23,481 nt of DNA from Solirubrobacterales bacterium (GTDB lineage: Bacteria; Actinomycetota; Thermoleophilia; Solirubrobacterales; 70-9): assembly GCA_030152805.1 (NCBI GenBank), contig JASLIG010000087.1:1-23481 (forward strand), read 5' to 3'. How positions within the stretch are numbered: position 1 is the stretch's first letter; every line of letters starts with the position of its first letter. The notes under the pieces are model-generated. The model saw only the letters and a list, made by a program, of their open reading frames with translations. It searched no databases and was not told the DNA's origin. Shown here piece by piece: positions 7,612 through 14,559 of this stretch. Made by a program: the position numbers and the translations under genes.

Positions 7612-8303
7612 GCTCCCGCGGCCACGGCGCTTGGCACGCCGTCGAGCGCGTCCAGCGCCTTGCGCGGCGAGAGCGCCACGCAGGTGAAGATCGGGGTCTC
7701 GAGCTCCGTGTACTCGCTCGACTCGGTCGGGCGCAGCTCCTGCACCAGGTCGAGGAACATCCCCGGGTCGTCACCCTCGAAAGCGACCACGAACTCCTGG
7801 TCGTCGAGGCCGAAGGAATACGAGGTGTTGATCGTAATCTCCGGGTAGCGCCGGCCGACCTCGATGTGGCTTTTCATGATCCGGCCGCGCTCCTCCGGTG
7901 GCAACCCGTACCAACGGCGCTGCTTGACCATCGGATAGAGGAAGAGGTACTTGCGCTCGGAGGTGCAGATCTCCGGCCGCGCCCCCTCCTCGGAGTAGGG
8001 CGAGCGCTTGGTCATCGAGAGGAAGGAATGGGGTGTCTCGGTCCACTTCGCCAGGCCGCTCTGGCCGAGCACGACGTGGAAGGTGTGGAGGTCGTCGAGG
8101 TTGGGGCTCTGGCTGAGCAGCACCAGGTCGACGTCGCCGCGCGTTCCTATGGTTGAGTAGGCGCGCAACGAGCGATCGAGGGCGAAGTCCTCGCAGGCGG
8201 CGAGGAACTCCTGCTTGTCGGCGGCTCGCAGCTCGGCGTCGCGGCGGCGCCAGGCGGGATCGACCTTGAAAAATGTGAACTTGGCGAAAGTGCGGTCGGC
8301 CAT
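7608..8303 (-). CDS. hemQ: Coproheme decarboxylase (HemQ/ChdC, chlorite-dismutase fold)
   Basis: 231 residues. This enzyme performs the last step of the coproporphyrin-dependent heme pathway, turning coproheme into heme b with hydrogen peroxide. The proximal heme ligand is His146 in SHIEVGRRYPE. The residue 13 positions later, which is Arg in true chlorite dismutases, is Asn159, arguing against chlorite dismutation. The YLFLYPMVK block supplies Y119 and Y123 as candidates for the radical tyrosine. H92 (TPHSFL) is a candidate distal His, as in other actinobacterial enzymes. The ATG at 8303 fits the family start (ADRTFAKFTFFKVDPAW); a longer frame upstream covers a promoter and an inverted repeat. 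First gene of the operon with the PAS/zinc gene and fprA. Confidence 0.93.
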   Translation of the reverse strand: MADRTFAKFTFFKVDPAWRRRDAELRAADKQEFLAACEDFALDRSLRAYSTIGTRGDVDLVLLSQSPNLDDLHTFHVVLGQSGLAKWTETPHSFLSMTKRSPYSEEGARPEICTSERKYLFLYPMVKQRRWYGLPPEERGRIMKSHIEVGRRYPEITINTSYSFGLDDQEFVVAFEGDDPGMFLDLVQELRPTESSEYTELETPIFTCVALSPRKALDALDGVPSAVAAGA

Positions 8304-8310
8304 TGGGTTG

Positions 8311-8316
8311 ACGATA
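8311..8316 (-). promoter_or_regulatory. -10 element for leaderless hemQ
   Basis: On the minus strand TATCGT ends exactly 7 bases before the hemQ ATG and there is no Shine-Dalgarno, so transcription probably begins at or next to the start codon. No clear -35 is visible. Confidence 0.5.
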
Positions 8317-8332
8317 GCTATTGGTCTCTTGG

Positions 8333-8442
8333 CGGGGGCCGGGTGGGGGTCTCCACTTAACTTTTTCGGTGAAGCGTCAGCGGCTGGCCGCGATTCTGCT
8401 GCCGAAAAAGTACAAGACGTTCCGACCCCCACCCGGCCCCCG
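8333..8442. repeat. Nested inverted repeat between hemQ and the membrane-protein gene
   Basis: An outer perfect 19-bp arm (8333-8351 with 8424-8442) encloses an inner perfect 10-bp arm (8360-8369 with 8402-8411). In the centre is a small GCGG-ctgg-CCGC hairpin (8380-8391). The arms are separated by unpaired bases of unequal length, so the whole would fold as an interrupted 110-base cruciform or hairpin. Its sequence is not related to the repeat at 1-214. It lies just upstream of the hemQ -10 box, and possibly within the 5' part of the divergent gene if that gene starts at 8290. Confidence 0.85.
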
Positions 8443-8472
8443 TTCACGGGGTCGAAGGGATCGTCAACCCAG

Positions 8473-10134
8473 GTGACCGTGGCTCTGCTTCCCAGGGGCA
8501 CAAGTGTCGGAGAGCTTGCGAAGGTTCGGGGGGTTTCGCCGGGATTGATGAGCGCTGGGCTCGGAAGCGTGCCGGCGGAGCAGACCTATCTCGACGTCAG
8601 CCAGGGGAATCGGGTGTTCGATTCGCTCTATGACTCGGAGCTTCCGCGAGATGTTGGGGGCGGGATTTGCGGTCCTGCTTACTCGCGAGCGGTCATAGAG
8701 CGGGCGGAATCGGCGCCGGCGGACATTGTGCCGGGGTTGCTGGCAAAGATGCTGGCCGAGCATGGGGCTGGGTGCCAGGTCCGGCATGTGGGTCTTGGGG
8801 AACTGGGGCAAGCTGTTCGTGCGCTGCGAGGGAACAGCCTGGTCATCGCGATCGCGCAGGCGCCGCCGGCGAAGGACGAGGCGCTGGCGATTGGGATCGC
8901 GGGGGACGGGTTCGACGGGGATCTGACTTCGGACAGCACTCGGACCGACGGGTATGTGCTGTCGACCGATATCGCTCCAACGATTCTGGGCAGGTACGGA
9001 ATTGCGGTGCCGTCCGAGATGGCCGGGGAGGCAATTCGGACGCAGGGCACGGTCGATGTGGCGGCGATCGAATCGCTTGGTGCGCGGATGGCGGTGATCT
9101 CGGAGCGGCGGGGGCCGGTGATCGGGGTCAGCCTGCTGGTCTGGTTGGCGATCTTCGGCCTGGCCGCGCTGGTCGGCTCAAGTCGGGTCGAGCGCGTGGC
9201 CGTGCGGCTGGCCGGCCTCAGCGTCGTCTACCTGCCGCTGCTCCTGCTCGCGGGGGCGGCGTTCGATCCGAGCCGCGAGACCGAACAGCTGCTGATCATG
9301 TTCGGCACTCCCCTGCTCGCCGCCTTGACGCTCGTCTTCCTCCCGGGCCTGCGCGCCCTCGCAGTCGCCTCGGCCCTGGTGATCGCCGCCTACGCGATCG
9401 ACGTCATCGCCGGCTCCCCCCTCACCTCGCTCTCCCTGCTTGGTCCCAATCCGGGACTCGGCGTCCGCTTCTACGGAATCGGCAACGAGCTCGAGGCGCT
9501 GCTTGCCGTGCTCGTGATCGCCGGAACCGGCGCCGCGATCGCCGGCTTCGCGCCGCGACTCGGCGATCGGCGCTGCGCCGCGGCGTTTCTCCTCGCGGGC
9601 GTCCTCTCGGCGCTGATCTTCGCCACGGGGCGCTTCGGGGCCGACGTGGGGGCGGCGATCGTGCTCCCCGCCGGGGCCGCGGTCGCCGCCGCGACGATCG
9701 CGGCACGTCGCCGACGCTCGGCCCTTCTCGTCGCCGCCGCCCCGTTCGCGGTGCTGGCGCTGATTGCCCTCGCCGACCTCGTCTCGGGCGCCAATGCCCA
9801 CTTCACCCGCTCCGTCCTCGACGCGGGCGGGCTCGGTGACCTGGCCGACGTCGCCCAGCGCCGCCTGCAGCTCTCCACACACAGCTTCACGCGACCGATC
9901 GTCTTCTTCTTCCTTCCCGTGATCGCCGCGCTCGCCGTCCTCACCTGGCTTCGGCGTGCCCGCCTGGGCGCCTTGCTGCGCCCGGTGCCCGCCCTGCGCG
10001 CCGGCCTGATCGGGGCGGTTACGGCAACCGTCGTCGGCACGCTGGCCAACGACTCCGGGGCGCTGCTGCTGGAGATCGGTGCCGCCTACGTCCTGGTTTT
10101 CGCGGCCTTTGCGTGGAGCGAGCGACCTGCGTAG
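8473..10134 (+). CDS. Polytopic membrane protein with alkaline-phosphatase-like N-terminal domain
   Basis: Residues 1-210 (from the GTG at 8473) resemble the alkaline-phosphatase superfamily: a GLMSAGLGSVPAEQTYLDVS region and a DGYVLSTDIAPTILGRYGI segment. The usual metal-binding Asp near the first strand is not seen, so the domain may be non-catalytic. From about residue 214 there are some ten hydrophobic helices with conserved-looking intramembrane motifs RFYGIGNE (332-339), FGADVGAA and ANDSGAL (525-531). I infer a cell-envelope role, supported by the glycosyltransferase next door, but recognise no named family. The start is uncertain: GTG at 8290 would add a signal-peptide-like segment (RSAIGLTIAIGLLAGAG, then EASA-A) but overlaps the hemQ start by 14 bases. 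Codon use differs between the two halves of the gene. Confidence 0.75.
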   Translation: MTVALLPRGTSVGELAKVRGVSPGLMSAGLGSVPAEQTYLDVSQGNRVFDSLYDSELPRDVGGGICGPAYSRAVIERAESAPADIVPGLLAKMLAEHGAGCQVRHVGLGELGQAVRALRGNSLVIAIAQAPPAKDEALAIGIAGDGFDGDLTSDSTRTDGYVLSTDIAPTILGRYGIAVPSEMAGEAIRTQGTVDVAAIESLGARMAVISERRGPVIGVSLLVWLAIFGLAALVGSSRVERVAVRLAGLSVVYLPLLLLAGAAFDPSRETEQLLIMFGTPLLAALTLVFLPGLRALAVASALVIAAYAIDVIAGSPLTSLSLLGPNPGLGVRFYGIGNELEALLAVLVIAGTGAAIAGFAPRLGDRRCAAAFLLAGVLSALIFATGRFGADVGAAIVLPAGAAVAAATIAARRRRSALLVAAAPFAVLALIALADLVSGANAHFTRSVLDAGGLGDLADVAQRRLQLSTHSFTRPIVFFFLPVIAALAVLTWLRRARLGALLRPVPALRAGLIGAVTATVVGTLANDSGALLLEIGAAYVLVFAAFAWSERPA

Positions 10135-10165
10135 GCACGCACGGGGTCACCTCTGAGGAATCAAC

Positions 10166-10171
10166 TACCCT
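10166..10171 (+). promoter_or_regulatory. -10 element for the glycosyltransferase gene
   Basis: TACCCT lies 9 bases upstream of the GTG at 10181 and marks a likely near-leaderless start. The only GAGGA-like sequence is 22 bases from that GTG, too far to be a ribosome-binding site for it. Confidence 0.35.
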
Positions 10172-10180
10172 TTGCTATTC

Positions 10181-12508
10181 GTGCGGATTGCACTCGTCTC
10201 GCCATATTCCTGGTCCTACCAGGGCGGCGTGAACCGACACGTGGAGGCCCTCGCCGAGGAGTTCCTCGGTCGTGGTCATCACGTTCGCGTGCTAGCCCCC
10301 TTCGACCCACCCGGTCGCCTCAGCCGGGCGCTGCACCGTGCCGCTCCCGAGACGCGAGAGATTCCCGATTACCTGATCCCACTCGGGCGCACGGCCGGCT
10401 TCCCGTCCAACGGGGCGATCTCGAACCTTGCCCCGTTCCCGGCCGGCGGAGTACTCGCTCCGCGGCGCGAGCTGAGCCAGGGCAACTACGACGTCGTCCA
10501 CGTCCACGAGCCGCTGGTTCCGCTGGTCGGCTGGAACGCCGCGCTCGGCGCCGACGCCCCGGCGGTCGGCACCTTCCACGCTTACTCGACCAAACCGCTG
10601 CCAAACCACATCGCCAGCGCGCTGGGCGCCCGGCGCATGTTCAACCGCCTCTCAGCCCGGATCGCGGTCTCCGAGGCCGCCGCCTGGACCGGGCGCCGCT
10701 GGTTCGGCGGCCACTACGAGGTGATCCCGAACGGCGTCGATATCGACGCCGCTCCAAAGGATCCGAAGCCCGCTGGTGAGGAGCTGCGGGTTCTCTTCGT
10801 CGGCCGCCCGGAGGAGCGCAAGGGCCTGCCGATCCTGCTCGCCGCCTTTGGGGCGCTGGTCGAGCACGTTCCCAGCCGGTTGACCGTGATCGGCGCCGAG
10901 CAGGAAGACGTGATGCGCTACCTCGCCGATCCGGAGGTGATGCGCTGGATCGACGTGCGGGGCCGCGTCTCCGGAGACGACCTGCACCGCGCCCTGCACG
11001 AAGCCGACGTTCTCTGCGCGCCCTCTCTCTCCGGGGAGAGCTTCGGCATGGTCCTCACCGAGGCCTTTGCGGCCGGAACGCCGGCGATCGCCTCCGCTAT
11101 CGCCGGCTACAGCGACGTCGTCACCGACGGCCTCGACGGCGTTCTCGTTCCCCCCGGCGACGCGCAGCGGCTCGCCGAGGAGTTGCAGCGGGCCCACCAC
11201 GAGCCGGAGCGGCTTGCGGCGATGGGCGAGGCAGCGCGGTGGAGCGCGGAGCGCTATGCCTGGCCGCGTGTCGCCGACCGGGTGACGGCGGTCTACGAGC
11301 GGGCGATGACCGCGCCGGCACCGGTCGGGGCGCTGGAGCGCGCCGCCCACTGGGCCGGGATCAGGCCCGCCGACGGCCTGCGGCCGAATCCGCCGCAGCG
11401 ACTTCCCTCGCTCGACCCGGCGCCCGCCCAACCCGCCAAGCGCAAGCGCAAGATCGCCCGCCGCATCGGCCTCGCCGCGGCGGGTCTGACCGGGGTCGGC
11501 CTGACCGCGCTGGCCGCGCAGAAGATCGGCGTCGACAAGGTGGTCGAAAGCATCGTCCGCTCCGACCTCACCTGGGTCCTGGTCGCCTGCGCGCTGATGG
11601 CGCTCTCGCTTTTCTTCCGCGCCGCCTCCTGGTACTGGATCGTGCGCGCGGCGCTGCCACGCCGTCCCGTGCGCCGCCGCGACGTCACCTCGGCGACGAT
11701 GATCGGGGTGCTGATGTCGGCGACGCTGCCCGCCCGGCTCGGGGAGCCGGCGCGCGCGATGTCGCTCGCCCGCCGCATCGGGCGGATGCGCGAGACCTTC
11801 CCCGTCCTGCTCGGTACGCTCGTCTCGCAAACGGTGCTCAACATCGTCGCCCTGGCGCTGCTCGGCGTGATCATCGTCTCCACCACCGATCTCTTCCACT
11901 CGAGCACGCAGAAGCTCTTCGCCTTCAGCTTCGTGCCGCTGATCCTGCTCGTCGTCGTCCTGCTCGGGCCGCCGTTGATGCGCCGCAACGGCAACGGGCG
12001 CCTGGCCAGGATGGGCGCGGCCCTGCACGCTGCCCTGGTGCAGGTGCGCGCCGGGCTGAGGGTCTTCCGCAACCCCCGCCGCGGCAGCGCCGCCGCGGCA
12101 GCGCAGCTCGGCGCCTGGGCGATCCAGCTAGCCGCCTGCTGGGCGCTGCTTGCGGCCCTCGGACTCAACGATCAGGCGGGGATCGGCGCTGCCGCCGCAG
12201 TGCTCTTCGCCGTGAACGTGACCGCCGTCGTCCCGGCTACGCCATCGAATATCGGCGTCTTCCAGCTCGCCGTGATCAGCGTTCTGCACACGGGCTTCGG
12301 CGTCAGCACCGCGGACGGCCTCGCCTACGGAGTCATCCTGCAGGCGGTTGAGATCGCCACGGCGGTGGCGCTCGGCCTGCCGGCCCTGGTCCGCGAAGGC
12401 CTCACCTGGAGCGACCTCCGCGTTCAAGCCCTCTCCACTACTCCGGTGCGCCTCAAGCCCCAGCCCGTGCCCCGCGAGTCGGGGAATCGCGAAGGCGTTC
12501 GCGCGTAG
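10181..12508 (+). CDS. PimA-like GT4 glycosyltransferase fused to LPG-synthase-type (UPF0104) membrane domain
   Basis: 775 residues in two parts. Residues 1-375 form a GT-B glycosyltransferase close to phosphatidylinositol mannosyltransferase PimA. It has a glycine loop (G15-G16), HVHEP (107-111) and GTFHAYSTK with H133. It also has PNGVD (183-187), R209/K214 for the sugar-nucleotide phosphates, and E286-x7-E294. A basic linker (about 418-428, KRKRKIARR) leads into a domain of about seven membrane helices. Its motifs, LMSATLPARLGEPARA and VPATPSNIGVFQ, belong to the lysylphosphatidylglycerol synthase TM/UPF0104 family of flippase-like proteins. I infer a protein that glycosylates a lipid on the inner leaflet and may flip it. 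The GTG at 10181 gives the canonical MRIALVSPY start; TTG at 10172 is an alternative. The stop abuts that of degV with no gap. Confidence 0.88.
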   Translation: MRIALVSPYSWSYQGGVNRHVEALAEEFLGRGHHVRVLAPFDPPGRLSRALHRAAPETREIPDYLIPLGRTAGFPSNGAISNLAPFPAGGVLAPRRELSQGNYDVVHVHEPLVPLVGWNAALGADAPAVGTFHAYSTKPLPNHIASALGARRMFNRLSARIAVSEAAAWTGRRWFGGHYEVIPNGVDIDAAPKDPKPAGEELRVLFVGRPEERKGLPILLAAFGALVEHVPSRLTVIGAEQEDVMRYLADPEVMRWIDVRGRVSGDDLHRALHEADVLCAPSLSGESFGMVLTEAFAAGTPAIASAIAGYSDVVTDGLDGVLVPPGDAQRLAEELQRAHHEPERLAAMGEAARWSAERYAWPRVADRVTAVYERAMTAPAPVGALERAAHWAGIRPADGLRPNPPQRLPSLDPAPAQPAKRKRKIARRIGLAAAGLTGVGLTALAAQKIGVDKVVESIVRSDLTWVLVACALMALSLFFRAASWYWIVRAALPRRPVRRRDVTSATMIGVLMSATLPARLGEPARAMSLARRIGRMRETFPVLLGTLVSQTVLNIVALALLGVIIVSTTDLFHSSTQKLFAFSFVPLILLVVVLLGPPLMRRNGNGRLARMGAALHAALVQVRAGLRVFRNPRRGSAAAAAQLGAWAIQLAACWALLAALGLNDQAGIGAAAAVLFAVNVTAVVPATPSNIGVFQLAVISVLHTGFGVSTADGLAYGVILQAVEIATAVALGLPALVREGLTWSDLRVQALSTTPVRLKPQPVPRESGNREGVRA

Positions 12509-13384
12509 TTAGCTGAGCACGGCTTTCGAGACGCTGCCGACGCCGATCAGGCCGGGGCCGACGTGGGCACCGATCACCGGGCCGACCTCGTCGATGTAGA
12601 CGGGCTCGCAGCCGAAGATCTCGCGGCAGTCCTCGGCCAGCGCTTCGGCGGTCTCCAGGTCCTGGATGTGCTGGATCACCCAGGCGTCGAGACCGGACTC
12701 GTGGCGCTGGCGCGCGTAGTCGCGTAGTCGCTCGATCGAGCGGGCGCGGGTGCGGACGCGCTCGATCGGGGTGATCTCCTCCTCCAGGGTGAGGATCGGC
12801 TTGATCTTCAGCGCCGAGCCGATCCAGGCGCGGGCTCCGCCGATCCGTCCGCCGCGTCGCAGGTACTCGAGCGTGTCGATCGCGAACCACATCTTCAGCT
12901 CCTCGCGCGCCTGCTTGGCACGGGCCAGCACGGCTTCGCCGTCGCCGCCCGCTTTGGCGGCGGCGGCGGCGGCCAGAACCGAGAACCCGGTACCCCCGCA
13001 GGCCGAGCGGGAATCGAAGATCTGGATCCGCTCCCCTCCCTTCCCTTCCTCGCTGAGGCGGGCGCGGGCCTGCTCAGCAGCCGTGAAGGTGCCGGAGATG
13101 CCGGAAGCGATATGGATCGAGACGATCTCGCGACCCTCCTCCAACAGCGGCTCATAGACGGCGGCGAAGTCACCGACCGAAGGTTGCGACGTCGTAGCCC
13201 CCCCTTCGGAAGCGCGCAGCTGCTCGTAGAAGGCGGCGTAATCGGAGATCTCCGACTCCGCCTTCTGTTCCCCGTCGACCGCCACGTAGAGGCTGATCGT
13301 TTCGATCCCCCGCGAAGCAACGAGCTCGCTGGGAAGGTAAGCCGTCGTATCGCAGACGACCGCAGTTTCGGCGGGAGGACTCAA
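12509..13384 (-). CDS. DegV family fatty-acid-binding protein
   Basis: 291 residues. DegV/FakB proteins bind a fatty acid between two domains and, with a FakA-type kinase, present it for phosphorylation into phospholipid. It has the family start AVVCDTTAYLPSEL, the ligand loop TTSQPSVGDFAAVY, the IHIASGISGTF motif and IFDSRSACGGTG. The C-terminal half contains WFAIDTLEYLRRGGRIGGA and VGPVIGAHVGPGLIGVG. The start is taken as TTG at 13384, the first plausible codon before the homology; GAGAAT lies 7 bases upstream on this strand, fitting a leaderless start. The open frame continues further but runs antisense to the Fe-S carrier gene, so that extension is rejected. No FakA gene is nearby. Confidence 0.9.
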   Translation of the reverse strand: MSPPAETAVVCDTTAYLPSELVASRGIETISLYVAVDGEQKAESEISDYAAFYEQLRASEGGATTSQPSVGDFAAVYEPLLEEGREIVSIHIASGISGTFTAAEQARARLSEEGKGGERIQIFDSRSACGGTGFSVLAAAAAAKAGGDGEAVLARAKQAREELKMWFAIDTLEYLRRGGRIGGARAWIGSALKIKPILTLEEEITPIERVRTRARSIERLRDYARQRHESGLDAWVIQHIQDLETAEALAEDCREIFGCEPVYIDEVGPVIGAHVGPGLIGVGSVSKAVLS

Positions 13385-13391
13385 GCAGGCG

Positions 13392-13416
13392 ATTCTCGCA
13401 GACCTCTCGCTACACT
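13392..13416. promoter_or_regulatory. Divergent leaderless promoters of degV and the A-type carrier gene
   Basis: The 39-base gap holds a minus-strand GAGAAT (13392-13397) 7 bases before the degV TTG. It also holds a plus-strand TACACT (13411-13416) 7 bases before the carrier gene's GTG. Neither gene has a Shine-Dalgarno. The -35 regions would overlap each other. Confidence 0.45.
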
Positions 13417-13423
13417 TTGTGAA

Positions 13424-13810
13424 GTGACTGACGCGACCAGCGACACTCCCGAGGCGGCAATCGCCCTGACCGACAAGGCGGCCGGCAAGATCGCCGAGCT
13501 GCTCGCCGGCCAGGCGGACTCCGAGGGTCAGGCCCTGCGGGTCGCCGTCCGCGGCGGTGGTTGCTCGGGCTTCCAGTACGCGCTTGCCTTCGACCGGGCC
13601 AAGGACGACGACCACGTCTTCGAAGTCGATGGGGTCTCGGTGATCGTCGACAAGGTCAGCATGCAGTTCGTCTTCGGCTCCGAGGTCGATTACGTGGAAG
13701 GCCTGCAGGGCGCCGGCTTCCAGGTCAACAACCCCAACGTCGTCGCCGCCTGCGGCTGTGGCTCTTCTTTCCAAGTGAAAGAGGACGCAGCCGAGCACGC
13801 AGCGGTCTGA
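13424..13810 (+). CDS. A-type iron-sulfur carrier/insertion protein (HesB/IscA/ErpA family)
   Basis: 128 residues. Receives Fe-S clusters from the assembly scaffold and delivers them to apo-enzymes. The three conserved cysteines are present: C47 in GGGCSGFQY and C110/C112 in ACGCGSSF. Family features SEVDYVEGLQGAGFQVNNPN precede the C-terminal motif. An N-terminal extension of about 10 residues and an acidic tail are unremarkable. The GTG at 13424 is chosen because the -10 box TACACT ends 7 bases before it; the longer open frame is antisense to degV. It converges on the CGFS glutaredoxin gene, and with bolA upstream of that gene all three belong to Fe-S trafficking. The sequence does not separate ErpA from IscA. 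Confidence 0.93.
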   Translation: MTDATSDTPEAAIALTDKAAGKIAELLAGQADSEGQALRVAVRGGGCSGFQYALAFDRAKDDDHVFEVDGVSVIVDKVSMQFVFGSEVDYVEGLQGAGFQVNNPNVVAACGCGSSFQVKEDAAEHAAV

Positions 13811-13828
13811 GTCGCGACGCTTCGGAGA

Positions 13829-13852
13829 TTGACCCCACCAGAGTGGGGTCAA
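13829..13852. repeat. Palindrome between convergent Fe-S genes, copy 1
   Basis: TTGACCCCAC at 13829-13838 pairs with GTGGGGTCAA at 13843-13852 around a 4-base loop. It lies between the carrier stop (13810) and the glutaredoxin stop (13865), where a bidirectional terminator is expected, but no U-run follows on either strand. The flanks (CGACGCTTCGGAGA before, AAGTCGGGTTGCG after) are similar to those of copy 2 at 14266-14315, so it is a related repeat as well as a hairpin. Confidence 0.7.
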
Positions 13853-13864
13853 AGTCGGGTTGCG

Positions 13865-14245
13865 TTATTCGATCTGAAGTGGGGGCGACTGCGCCGGAGG
13901 GGCGGTCGCCGTTACCGCTTCGGGCTGCTCGACGCCTAGCGCCTCGGCCAGCTCGCCCGAGTCGAACATCTCCTCGACGATGTCGGCGCCGCCGAGCAGC
14001 TCGCCGTTGACGTAGAGCTGCGGGAAGGTCTGCCAGTCGGAGATCTCGGTGGTGACTTCGCGCAGCGGCTGCAAAGCGGGCAACACGTCGATCGCGCCGT
14101 ACTCGACGTCCATCGAGTCGAGCACCTGCACGACCCGCATCGAAAAGCCGCAGCGCGGCATTTCCGGCGTGCCCTTCATAAAGAGCAGCACGGGGTTGGC
14201 GGCGATCAACTCTTCGACCTTCTGCTTCAGCTCCGCGTCAGCCAT
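13865..14245 (-). CDS. grxD: Monothiol glutaredoxin, CGFS type (Grx4/GrxD)
   Basis: 126 residues. CGFS glutaredoxins carry a [2Fe-2S] cluster between two subunits or shared with BolA and pass it to target proteins. The active site is C32-G-F-S35 in the context FMKGTPEMPRCGFS, followed by WQTFPQLYVNGELLGGADI, the cis-Pro and glutathione-binding region. A C-terminal Ala/Pro tail of about 20 residues is extra. The ATG at 14245 is preceded by TACACT with an 8-base gap, so it can be transcribed alone even though bolA lies 72 bases upstream. The palindrome at 14266-14315 fills that gap. Confidence 0.93.
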   Translation of the reverse strand: MADAELKQKVEELIAANPVLLFMKGTPEMPRCGFSMRVVQVLDSMDVEYGAIDVLPALQPLREVTTEISDWQTFPQLYVNGELLGGADIVEEMFDSGELAEALGVEQPEAVTATAPPAQSPPLQIE

Positions 14246-14253
14246 AGAGATGG

Positions 14254-14259
14254 AGTGTA
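14254..14259 (-). promoter_or_regulatory. -10 element for leaderless grxD
   Basis: Minus-strand TACACT is 8 bases before the ATG, the same hexamer as in front of the A-type carrier gene. There is no Shine-Dalgarno. It lies between the palindrome and the gene, so the palindrome would sit in the upstream promoter region. Confidence 0.45.
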
Positions 14260-14265
14260 GAGATC

Positions 14266-14315
14266 GACGCTTCCGACATTGACCACACCCCAGTGGGGTC
14301 AATGTCGGAAGCGTC
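14266..14315. repeat. Palindrome between bolA and grxD, copy 2
   Basis: A perfect 19-bp inverted repeat (14266-14284 with 14297-14315) around a 12-base centre that itself contains CACCCCAGTGGGG. The right arm stops 2 bases from the bolA stop codon. It shares CGACGCTTC, ATTGACC and AGTGGGGTCAA with copy 1 at 13813-13854. It could terminate bolA transcription, act as a protein-binding site for the grxD promoter, or be a REP-like dispersed element. Confidence 0.8.
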
Positions 14316-14317
14316 AC

Positions 14318-14548
14318 TCACGGAATCGTCGTCTTCACCGAGAGCGCGTGGATGGTGCCGTCGTCGAAGCGCTCCTTGACCGCCGCCTTGACCAGGCGGT
14401 GCTGGTCGATCCGACTCAAGCCTTCGAACTGGGCTGCCGACACCGTCGCCCGCAGATGGTCGCCGCTGCCGGTCTCATCGACCACCTCGACCGCGGCGCC
14501 GGGCAGAGCCGCCTCGATCATCCGCTCGATTTCCGACAGGTCAGCCAC
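14318..14548 (-). CDS. bolA: BolA family protein
   Basis: 76 residues, the usual size. BolA proteins pair with CGFS glutaredoxins to hold a [2Fe-2S] cluster, using a conserved His and the loop before it. The family core is visible: IERMIEAALPGAAVEVVD, then GDHLRATV (H31) and the invariant SRIDQHRLVKAAV (H50), ending with GTIHALSVKT. The start is GTG at 14548. It is 11 bases downstream of the DUF3618 gene and so probably in that operon. Its functional partner grxD is the next gene. Confidence 0.92.
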   Translation of the reverse strand: MADLSEIERMIEAALPGAAVEVVDETGSGDHLRATVSAAQFEGLSRIDQHRLVKAAVKERFDDGTIHALSVKTTIP

Positions 14549-14559
14549 CGCGGATGCGA

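Noticed and set aside
7608..8303. Chlorite dismutase annotation
   Set aside because: The residue 13 positions after the proximal His is Asn, not the Arg needed for chlorite chemistry; coproheme decarboxylase fits better.
13385..13852. Extended DegV frame reaching 13852
   Set aside because: The extension is antisense to the A-type carrier gene, and homology begins at about 13384.
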